Of a stretch of 64,000 bases of DNA, positions 15,526-22,631 are shown one piece after another. This stretch comes from Saccharopolyspora soli (GTDB taxonomy: Bacteria; Actinomycetota; Actinomycetes; Mycobacteriales; Pseudonocardiaceae), in contig NZ_JALBWV010000005.1 of assembly GCF_022678645.1 (NCBI RefSeq), positions 161,367 through 225,366 of the forward strand, given 5' to 3'. Numbering within the stretch: the first letter of the stretch is position 1; each line of letters begins with the position of its first letter. The translations under genes were made by a program, and so were the position numbers. The notes beneath the pieces were generated by a model. The model did no database searches. It worked only from the letters and a program-made list of their open reading frames with translations, and was not told the origin of the DNA.

Positions 15526-16860
15526 TCACATGGACGGTTCCGGCAGTCGACCGGTGTGGTCGCGCGGCGACCGAGGCAGGTCGAGGACGGAGGCAGTGCC
15601 ATCGGCTCCGGTCGCGACCGTGACGATGTTGCGCACCTGCGAGACGATGTCATGCAGGTTCTGCTCGAAGACCGGGTCGGTGACCTCGGTCAGGTTGTCC
15701 GGCGCAAAGGTGAGCACCGGTGTATGCACGTGGCCGCCGCGCAGCTGCACGCCGAGAGCATCCCGCAGCAGGGTCGTGCGGTACGCGATCTCGTTGGACA
15801 GGTAGGAGCCGCCGCCACCCGCTCGCGCCACCGAGCCCGGCGTCGGGCCGTCCGGCTGGTCGACCGGTTCCGTCTGACCCGCCGGGATCTCGGTCACCTC
15901 GGTGTTGTGGTATGCCGGGAACCGCCCGGTGTCCGCCCGCACGATGTCGGCGTACGCCTGGGTGGTGGGAACGAACTCCGGCGCCGGGGTGACGGTCGGG
16001 ATGCCTTCCGGAACGCTGATGGTTCCCAGCCGGGTCTCGTCGTTGTTGTCGACGCCCTGGTGCCAGCGCCCGTTCCAGTGCTCGACGTCGAAGCGGTCCG
16101 GGCGACCCTGGCTGACCGTGACGAAGATGTCGACCTGACGCGGTCCGGGCACCAGGTGCGGCAGGAAGGTCTTTTCCACCATGCCCTGTTCGAACGGGGT
16201 CCAGAGCACTGGGAACATCGCGGTTTCGATCCGCGCCGGACCTGCGTCGGTCATCACGACGGTGCCGTCGAGGGCGAGCGCGGAGGCGCCGGACGGGTTG
16301 CTCCGCCGGATGTCGTCGTTCAACTGGAACGGGTCGAAGCCGCTGACCAGGACCCGCTTGATCCCGTCGCTGGGCGGGAAGTCGATCGAGGTCTGCCCGC
16401 GCGAGTGCTGTTCCAGCGACCACAGCAGGGCGTCGCGTTCCCCTTGGTCCAGCGAGAACTCCGACTTCCACTGCCGCAGTGCCTTGGTCATCGTCAACCG
16501 CGCCCAGTACAGCGGACGATCGTCCCCGGCGGGCAGCCCGCCCACGGCGTCCCCCTGGGCCTGCGCCACGGCGCGTTCCCAGAGCCGGTCGCCTTCGGTC
16601 GCGATCAGCTCCTCGGCGTCGTCCTGGTCGGTCACCGAGCACAGCCGCGCCGCGAACCGGGGGCCGACGTCGTCGAACCCGCTCGCGCGCAGGATCTGCT
16701 GGGGAACTTCCGCGGTCAGCCGCTGTTCCTCGACGGTGGGCTGGACGCTGGGATCGACGCAGTCCGCTCGGGGTGTCGCGGCGACCGCCGCGGGCGAGAG
16801 CAGCGTCAGGGTCGCGAGCATGACCGAACAGGTTGCGCCAAGGCCGATCAACGGTCGCAC
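15526..16860 (-). CDS. secreted pyroglutamyl-peptidase I-like protein with Ser in place of the catalytic Cys
   Basis: A 444-residue protein starting at GTG 16860 (GGAAGG upstream) with a Sec signal ending near AAVAATP. After an extra N-terminal region of about 165 residues, the peptidase C15 fold is recognisable: RVLVSGFDPFQLNDD with NPSGASALALDG (family GFEPF and NPS motifs), VTVSQGRPDRFDVEHW with the acidic active-site residue, and GHVHTPVL with the histidine (about residue 379). The segment aligned with the catalytic cysteine reads GGSYLSNEIAY, so the nucleophile is Ser at about residue 355. It is either an inactive or a re-tasked paralogue. It is monocistronic. Confidence 0.75.
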   Translation of the reverse strand: MRPLIGLGATCSVMLATLTLLSPAAVAATPRADCVDPSVQPTVEEQRLTAEVPQQILRASGFDDVGPRFAARLCSVTDQDDAEELIATEGDRLWERAVAQAQGDAVGGLPAGDDRPLYWARLTMTKALRQWKSEFSLDQGERDALLWSLEQHSRGQTSIDFPPSDGIKRVLVSGFDPFQLNDDIRRSNPSGASALALDGTVVMTDAGPARIETAMFPVLWTPFEQGMVEKTFLPHLVPGPRQVDIFVTVSQGRPDRFDVEHWNGRWHQGVDNNDETRLGTISVPEGIPTVTPAPEFVPTTQAYADIVRADTGRFPAYHNTEVTEIPAGQTEPVDQPDGPTPGSVARAGGGGSYLSNEIAYRTTLLRDALGVQLRGGHVHTPVLTFAPDNLTEVTDPVFEQNLHDIVSQVRNIVTVATGADGTASVLDLPRSPRDHTGRLPEPSM

Positions 16861-17159
16861 ATGAGGTCCTTCCGCCAGCGCCGGGCCAACTAGCAGCCCG
16901 ATCAACGGGCTCCATTTGACCGGAAAGATCGACACAAAGCCAGGGGCGACACCGTCCAAAATGCCCGCCAACCGGCCAACTGGGCACACATTGGGCAAAC
17001 CGCCGGTCGATCTCGGGCACCGCGAACGTCGTTGGCATGCAGTTGAACGGCCGCGTTCACGGAGTTCTCGTGGCAGTCGGGACCCACTGGCACGCGTCTC
17101 GCTCGATGGTGGTTTTCTCGCTACCGGACGCATCCGGGATCTCTTCAGGAGGAATTACC

Positions 17160-18392
17160 TTGAGCAGCACTGAGACCGCCCCGCCGCGCTGGAGCGACCA
17201 ACCGGCTCCAGCCACCGCCGAGGAATGGATCAGCCGCGCGCGCGAGGTCGCCACGCTCCTGGCCGCCGACGCCGTCGCTCGCGACCGCGCCGCTGCCACC
17301 CCGTACGACGAGGTCCAGCTGCTCAAAGACGCCGGGTTGGTCACGCTGCTCGGTCCAACCGAATTCGGTGGCGCCGGGCAGGATTGGGTCACCGCCTACC
17401 GCGTGGTCCGCGAGGTCGCCGTCGGCGATGGCTCCATCGGACAGCTGCTCGGTCACCACTACGTTTGGTCGTGGGCCATGCGACTGGTCGGCACACCCGA
17501 ACAGATCACCGAGGTCGAGCGGCTCTACACCACCAACAACTACTTCTTCGGCGGTGTGGTCAATCCCCGCGACCACGAGCTGACCGTCACCGATGAGGGC
17601 GAGGCACTCGTCTTCCGCGGCAAGAAGTACTTCTCCACCGGGAGCAAGGTCTCCGACCTCACCGTGCTCGAAGGCGTGCTGGAGACCAGCGGCCAGAACG
17701 TCTTCGCGATCGTGCCCTCCATGCAGGACGGCATCGTCTTCGGCGACGACTGGGACAACCTCGGGCAACGACTCACCGAGTCCGGCAGCGTGGAGATCAA
17801 CGAGGTGCGGGTGCCCTGGTCAGCGGCGGCAGGATATGTCGACAAGCAGTTCCAGCCATCGGCCTACGGCACGCTCCACGTACCCGCGCTGCACCTGGTG
17901 TTCGCGAACTTCTACCTCGGCATCGCGCAAGCCGCCCTGCGCGCCGGAGCGTCCTACACACGCCGACACACCCGCCCCTGGCCCTACGGCAAGGAGAACA
18001 AGAACTCAGGAGCCGAAGAGTTCTACATCCTCGACGGATACGGCGACCTGCAAGCGAAGCTCTGGGCCTCCGAAGCCCTGACCGACACGGCGAGCGCGAA
18101 CCTCGCGCGGTTGCTGCACGCTGACCGGCAATCCGTCACCGCCGAGCAACGCGGCCAAGCCGCAGTCCTCGTCGCCGCCGCGAAACAACGCGCCATCGAT
18201 GTCGGACTGGAAACGAGCACCCGCATCTACGAACTCACCGGAGCCCGAGCCACGGCCAATTCTGTCGGCCTGGACATCTACTGGCGCAACCTGCGCACGC
18301 ACAGCCTGCACGACCCGGTCGCCTACAAACGCGTGGAAGTAGGCCGCTACACCCTCCTCGGCCAACTCCCGGACCCCACCCCGTACACCTGA
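17160..18392 (+). CDS. acyl-CoA dehydrogenase-fold flavin monooxygenase (DszC/SfnC-like)
   Basis: A 410-residue flavoprotein. The start is TTG 17160, 7 nt after AGGAGG (17147-17152); the upstream frame lacks a site. The family is indicated by LLGPTEFGGAGQDW, GSIGQLLGHHYVW, FRGKKYFSTGSKVSD and the C-terminal YWRNLRTHSLHDPVAYK, a hallmark of DszC/SfnB-type enzymes that use reduced flavin and oxygen to attack sulfur or related compounds. The catalytic base of true acyl-CoA dehydrogenases is not evident. It stands alone, facing the S51 peptidase gene. The substrate is unknown; sulfonate/sulfone metabolism is possible. Confidence 0.8.
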   Translation: MSSTETAPPRWSDQPAPATAEEWISRAREVATLLAADAVARDRAAATPYDEVQLLKDAGLVTLLGPTEFGGAGQDWVTAYRVVREVAVGDGSIGQLLGHHYVWSWAMRLVGTPEQITEVERLYTTNNYFFGGVVNPRDHELTVTDEGEALVFRGKKYFSTGSKVSDLTVLEGVLETSGQNVFAIVPSMQDGIVFGDDWDNLGQRLTESGSVEINEVRVPWSAAAGYVDKQFQPSAYGTLHVPALHLVFANFYLGIAQAALRAGASYTRRHTRPWPYGKENKNSGAEEFYILDGYGDLQAKLWASEALTDTASANLARLLHADRQSVTAEQRGQAAVLVAAAKQRAIDVGLETSTRIYELTGARATANSVGLDIYWRNLRTHSLHDPVAYKRVEVGRYTLLGQLPDPTPYT

Positions 18393-18415
18393 TCCAAGCA
18401 GCACGACCCGCGAGC

Positions 18416-19147
18416 TCAACTGATCCTGCGGACGTCGAGGGGTGTTTCAACGGCAGTGTTGTCAGGGCCGGGTTCGACCTGGTACGCACCAACGTTGTTG
18501 TGCTCGGCAAGTGCTTCGACCAGTTCCGTGCCGCGGTAGAGCAAGCCGACGCCGTCGTCCGTGGCGTAACCAGGAGGCAGCGCACCGGACGCGACCAGTG
18601 ACTGGAACAGCGGTCGGCGTTCGGGTTCGCTGTCGTAGTGGACGCCGTTCGACCACGGGAGCAGGCCGAGCCCGTTCGTCACCGGCTGGAGCGCGGGACC
18701 GAATGAGTCGGTGGTCCCGCCGACGTGCCAGCAGATCGAGCCAGCCGATACGCCGGTGAGGACGACGCCAGCCTGCCATGCTTCCCGGATGACGGTGTCC
18801 AGGCCGTGCAGACGCCACATCGCCAGCAGTCCGGCGACACTGCCTCCCCACACCCACAGCAGGTCTTGGGCCAGCAGGTGCTCGCGAAGGTCGCTGACGT
18901 TCGGCCTTGGAAACAGGGCGAGGTGGCTGGCCGCCCACCCCTCGCGCCATGCGTTGTCGTAGAAGGTCGCGATCACGCGGTTGTCGTCACCACAGGCGGT
19001 TGCGAGGAAGCACACGCGCGGCGCCCGACCGGTTGCTCCGGCGAGATCGACAGCGTATCGGGTCAACGGGCCGACCTCCCATTGCAGCCGCGCGGAGGCT
19101 CGAAAACCACCCGAGGTGGCGAGAATCGTCGGAACGTCAGCAGGCAC
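18416..19147 (-). CDS. peptidase E-like protein (family S51)
   Basis: A 243-residue protein of the Asp-specific dipeptidase E/cyanophycinase family. It opens TILATSGGF, has LWVWGGSVAGLLAMWR and the nucleophile elbow TGVSAGSICWH (Ser about 134). There is no signal peptide, so it should act in the cytoplasm on Asp-X dipeptides or related isopeptides. The start is GTG at 19147. It converges on the monooxygenase gene with 23 bp between stops. Confidence 0.85.
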   Translation of the reverse strand: MPADVPTILATSGGFRASARLQWEVGPLTRYAVDLAGATGRAPRVCFLATACGDDNRVIATFYDNAWREGWAASHLALFPRPNVSDLREHLLAQDLLWVWGGSVAGLLAMWRLHGLDTVIREAWQAGVVLTGVSAGSICWHVGGTTDSFGPALQPVTNGLGLLPWSNGVHYDSEPERRPLFQSLVASGALPPGYATDDGVGLLYRGTELVEALAEHNNVGAYQVEPGPDNTAVETPLDVRRIS

Positions 19148-19300
19148 GCGCCGAGACTACCGGCGACCACACCTCATTCGTGCAGCGGAGCGTTCCGGAA
19201 GCGTAGTGGTAGGACGACACCTCATCCCCGATCTCGTCCACATGAGACAGATATCCGTGAAAACCCAGCAACCGCAGGACAAACAGGACTTCTGCGATCG

Positions 19301-19329
19301 TTGACACTGCTACCACGAGGCCGTAACAT
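19301..19329 (+). promoter_or_regulatory. consensus promoter of the secreted hydrolase gene
   Basis: TTGACA (19301-19306), a 17-bp spacer and TAACAT (19324-19329) match the vegetative sigma consensus closely. ATCACGGAA occurs twice (19328-19336 and 19349-19357), 21 bp apart, between the -10 box and the start codon. That places the two half-sites where a regulator could block initiation. Confidence 0.65.
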
Positions 19330-19366
19330 CACGGAAACATAACTCCATATCACGGAAGAAGGCCAG

Positions 19367-20539
19367 ATGCAGCGGAGACTGCGCACCGTCGCTTCGGGAC
19401 TTGCTCTGACGGTATTCGCCTTGGTCGGCACGCCCGGGTTGGCGGGTGCGGCACCGAAGGCGCATGCCGAGCCCCTGGAAACCACCGACCACTACGTGGT
19501 GCACACATCCGAGATCCCGGTGATCAAGGGCCAGGTCGACCACCTCTACGTGCAGCAGACCCGACTTGCCGAGGACAAGGGGGCCAGCCGCGGCGCGGTC
19601 GTGATCGTGCACGGCGCGACATACCCGACCGAGACCGCGTTCAACCTGCGCTACCAGGACTACAGCTACACCGATTTCCTTGCCCGGCAAGGCTTTGACG
19701 TGTACACGATGGACATGGAGGGATACGGCCCCTCATCGCGCCCGTGGCCGATGGAGGATCCGTGCAACCTCAGCGCGAGCGACCAGGACCTGGTCGGCCC
19801 GGTCACCCCGCAGCCCTGCGGCGACCCGAGCTACGCCAAGGTGCTCAGCACGAACCAGGCCGAGTGGAGCGCGCTCGATTCGGTGGTCGACTGGGTCCGC
19901 GCCCGCGACGGCGTGGACAAGGTCAACCTCGTCGGCTGGTCGATGGGCGGCATGCGCACCGGCGGCTACGCCTCGTCGCATCCGGACAAGGTGAACCGGC
20001 TGGTGCTCTTCGCACCCGCGTACGCGCCCACCTCGCCCGACTCCCCGCCCGCCGAGCAGCCGGACGGGGCGCCGTACACGGTGTCCAACCACGACCAGTT
20101 CCTGACCCGCTGGAACGCCGAGGTGGACCCGGCGCAGTGCCCCGGCCAAGTCGATCCGGGCGCGCAGGAACAGATGTGGCAGCAGAACCTCGCCGCGGAC
20201 CCGGTCGCCGCGACCTGGGGTGTGGGTTTCATCCGCCGCCCGATGTCGGTGAACACCGGTTGGAACCAGGCGGCCGCGGCTCGGGTTTCCGCCCCGACGC
20301 TGCTGATCGCCGGTGACCTCGACCGCACCGTGCCACCGGAATCGGTGTACCAGCTCTACAACGACCTCGGTTCGCGGGAGAAGCTGTACCTGCAGGTGCA
20401 CTGCGGCTCGCACTTCGCACTCAACGAGTCGCAGTACCGAATGCTCCAGCAGGTAACGGCGAACTGGCTGCAGCAACAACCAATCGCAGGCCAGCACACC
20501 GGAGTCGTCCAATCCACACAGCTGGCCGGCGGCCGCTGA
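19367..20539 (+). CDS. secreted alpha/beta hydrolase
   Basis: A 390-residue protein with a Sec signal peptide (cleavage near GLAGAAPKA). The alpha/beta-hydrolase landmarks are VIVHGATYPT, the nucleophile elbow VGWSMGGMR (Ser about 192), an acid in LIAGDLDRTVPP and HCGSHFAL with the likely catalytic His. ATG 19367 has GAAGAAGG upstream. It is a single transcription unit with its own strong promoter and a following hairpin. It is probably an extracellular esterase or lipase; the substrate is not deducible. Confidence 0.85.
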   Translation: MQRRLRTVASGLALTVFALVGTPGLAGAAPKAHAEPLETTDHYVVHTSEIPVIKGQVDHLYVQQTRLAEDKGASRGAVVIVHGATYPTETAFNLRYQDYSYTDFLARQGFDVYTMDMEGYGPSSRPWPMEDPCNLSASDQDLVGPVTPQPCGDPSYAKVLSTNQAEWSALDSVVDWVRARDGVDKVNLVGWSMGGMRTGGYASSHPDKVNRLVLFAPAYAPTSPDSPPAEQPDGAPYTVSNHDQFLTRWNAEVDPAQCPGQVDPGAQEQMWQQNLAADPVAATWGVGFIRRPMSVNTGWNQAAAARVSAPTLLIAGDLDRTVPPESVYQLYNDLGSREKLYLQVHCGSHFALNESQYRMLQQVTANWLQQQPIAGQHTGVVQSTQLAGGR

Positions 20540-20547
20540 GCGATGCG

Positions 20548-20579
20548 TGGAGGCCGCGCGCCGCGGCACACGGCCTCCA
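20548..20579 (+). terminator. hairpin after the secreted hydrolase gene
   Basis: TGGAGGCCG and CGGCCTCCA form a perfect 9-bp stem around a 14-nt GC-rich loop, 9 bp after the stop codon. No T-run follows, as is usual in actinomycetes. Confidence 0.6.
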
Positions 20580-20660
20580 TCCGGATTCAGCAGTAACCAC
20601 TTGAAGAACTGCGCCTTGTGCCGGTGGGCGCGTCCACAATGGATCAGCAGGAATGACCGA

Positions 20661-22613
20661 TCACGCCAGGCCCTTCCGGAGGCGGTAGGCCGGGCGGAGC
20701 TCGGTGGCGCGGGCTGTTCGTCGGCGGTCGATGGCCAGGTAGGTCACCGCCAGGCCGCTGAGCGCCCAGACGACCAGCAGTGCGATCGGCCCGCCGTCCG
20801 GGTTGAGCCCGCCGGTGATCGCCCGCAGCGCGTCCTGCGCGGGGCCGACCGGCAGCGCCTCGGACAGCGACCCGAGGACGGCGGGCACTGCGGCGATGAA
20901 GCCGTTGGCCAGGACGATCAGTCCCACCAACATCGCCGCGAACCGCCCGATGCCGCCGAACGCCGCCGCCAGCGCCTGGTTGACCGCGCTGAACGCCACC
21001 GCCGTCAACACGAGCAACCCGGCGCAACCGAACCACTGGCCCGCCGAAAACTCGCCGGTGATGCCGACAACCACGGCCACCAGCAGACCCTGCACCACCG
21101 CGAGCGCGGTGGGCAGCCGGAATTGCGCTAGTGCGAGCCGGAAGGACGACCTGGTCGATTCCAACGTCCGCTCCGGCAGCGGGCGCAGCACCAGGAATGT
21201 GATCACCGAGCCGACCCACAGCGCGAACACCGCGTACAGCGACAGGCCGGACGAGCCGAACCCGAGGGTGGTGCCCCCGGCGGTCGTGACCGGGTTCGCC
21301 ACGGCCTCTGCCAGCTTCTCCCGGTCCCCGTCCGGGTACTTGGGAAGCTGTCCCACCGCTTGGCCCAAACCGTCCGAGAGCTGTCCCGAGCCGTCGCCGA
21401 GTTGCCGCGCGCCGTCGGCGAGCCCTTGCGTGCCGTTGGCGAGTTGCTGTGCGCCGCTGGCGAGTTGGTCGGCACCAGTCCTGGTTTGCGACAGCCCGTC
21501 CGCGAGCTGCGTTGCGCCGCTGCCCAGCTGTTCGGCTCCCCCGGCGAGCTGATCGATGCCGCCCGCCAGCGCGGGCAGCCCGCCCCCGGACTCCGGAGTG
21601 CGCCCGGCCATTGCGCTCAGGCCACCGGAAACACCGTTGCTGGCCTGCTGCAACTGCCCGCCGCCGTCGGCGAGCGCGTGCGCGGTCGCCGCTTGGACGG
21701 CGAGCTGGTTGCACATCGGCAGCACGCCGACCGGGCACTGCTCGGACAGCTCGGCGAGGTTCTGCGACATGCCTTGCAGCCCGCTGTTGAGCTGCTGCAT
21801 GCCCTGCGCCTGCTGCGCGGAGACATCGGCCAACGTGCCGACCTGGCCGGGCAATTGGGCGGTCTGCTGCTGGATCTGGTTGAGCCCGCCGCTCAACGCG
21901 CCCGCGCCCGCAGCCAATTGCCCCGCGCCGTCGTCGAGTGCGCCGAGCCCGTCGGCGAGCGCCCGCGATCCATTCGCCAGTTCGCCTGCGCCGCCCGCGA
22001 GTTGGTCGGTTCCGCCAGCGAGTTGCTTGGCGCCGTCGGCCAGCGAGGTCGCGCCCTTCGAGGCGTCGCCGAGCTTGTCGCCCAGCGTGTTGAACCCGAC
22101 GTAGACGTTGTCCAGGTACGTCGTGGTCAACTGCTGTCCGAGCAGGTTCGCGGCCGTGGCAGTCACCACCCGGCTGATCGCCTCGTCCGCGAGGCGGCTG
22201 CGGTCCCCGGTGCTGACGTCGATCGTGGCGCGCTTGGCCTGCGCCGGATCGCCGGAGAACGAAGTGGCGGCCGCGGAGAAGTTCTTCGGGATGGTCACCA
22301 CCGCGGCGTAGCTGCCGTCCGCCAAGCCTTCGCGCGCCGTCTCCGGCGTGGCGAACTCCCAGGTGTAGTTGCTCTTGATCTCGCCGCCGACCAGTTTCGC
22401 GGACAACTGCCGCCCCAGCGGGGTGAGCTGGCCGTTGACCTGCACCGGTTCGTCGTTGTTCACGATCGCGGCCTTGACGTCCTTCAGCCGGTCCTCGGGT
22501 TTGCCCAGCGACCAGGTGAGCAGGCCCGCGATGGCCAGCGGTACCAGCAGCAGGCCGAGCAGGGGCAGTAAGCGGGAGCGGTGGCTCGACCGCTCCTTCG
22601 GCGACGTGCGCAC
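20661..22613 (-). CDS. YhgE/Pip-family membrane protein
   Basis: A 650-residue protein with one N-terminal membrane helix (LLPLLGLLLVPLAIAGLL) and about five C-terminal ones. Between them is a long extracytoplasmic region made of glycine-rich repeats such as LADGAKQLAGGTDQLAGG, which form a coiled-coil stalk. The region after the first helix (KAAIVNNDEPVQVNG) is typical of YhgE/Pip domains. GTG 22613 lies 18 bp after the MmpL-like gene's stop, so the pair is co-transcribed. Homologues act as phage receptors or as exporter partners. Here it is presumably an accessory to the MmpL-like transporter under TetR control. Confidence 0.85.
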   Translation of the reverse strand: MRTSPKERSSHRSRLLPLLGLLLVPLAIAGLLTWSLGKPEDRLKDVKAAIVNNDEPVQVNGQLTPLGRQLSAKLVGGEIKSNYTWEFATPETAREGLADGSYAAVVTIPKNFSAAATSFSGDPAQAKRATIDVSTGDRSRLADEAISRVVTATAANLLGQQLTTTYLDNVYVGFNTLGDKLGDASKGATSLADGAKQLAGGTDQLAGGAGELANGSRALADGLGALDDGAGQLAAGAGALSGGLNQIQQQTAQLPGQVGTLADVSAQQAQGMQQLNSGLQGMSQNLAELSEQCPVGVLPMCNQLAVQAATAHALADGGGQLQQASNGVSGGLSAMAGRTPESGGGLPALAGGIDQLAGGAEQLGSGATQLADGLSQTRTGADQLASGAQQLANGTQGLADGARQLGDGSGQLSDGLGQAVGQLPKYPDGDREKLAEAVANPVTTAGGTTLGFGSSGLSLYAVFALWVGSVITFLVLRPLPERTLESTRSSFRLALAQFRLPTALAVVQGLLVAVVVGITGEFSAGQWFGCAGLLVLTAVAFSAVNQALAAAFGGIGRFAAMLVGLIVLANGFIAAVPAVLGSLSEALPVGPAQDALRAITGGLNPDGGPIALLVVWALSGLAVTYLAIDRRRTARATELRPAYRLRKGLA

Positions 22614-22631
22614 AGTGATTTCCTCTGCTTT

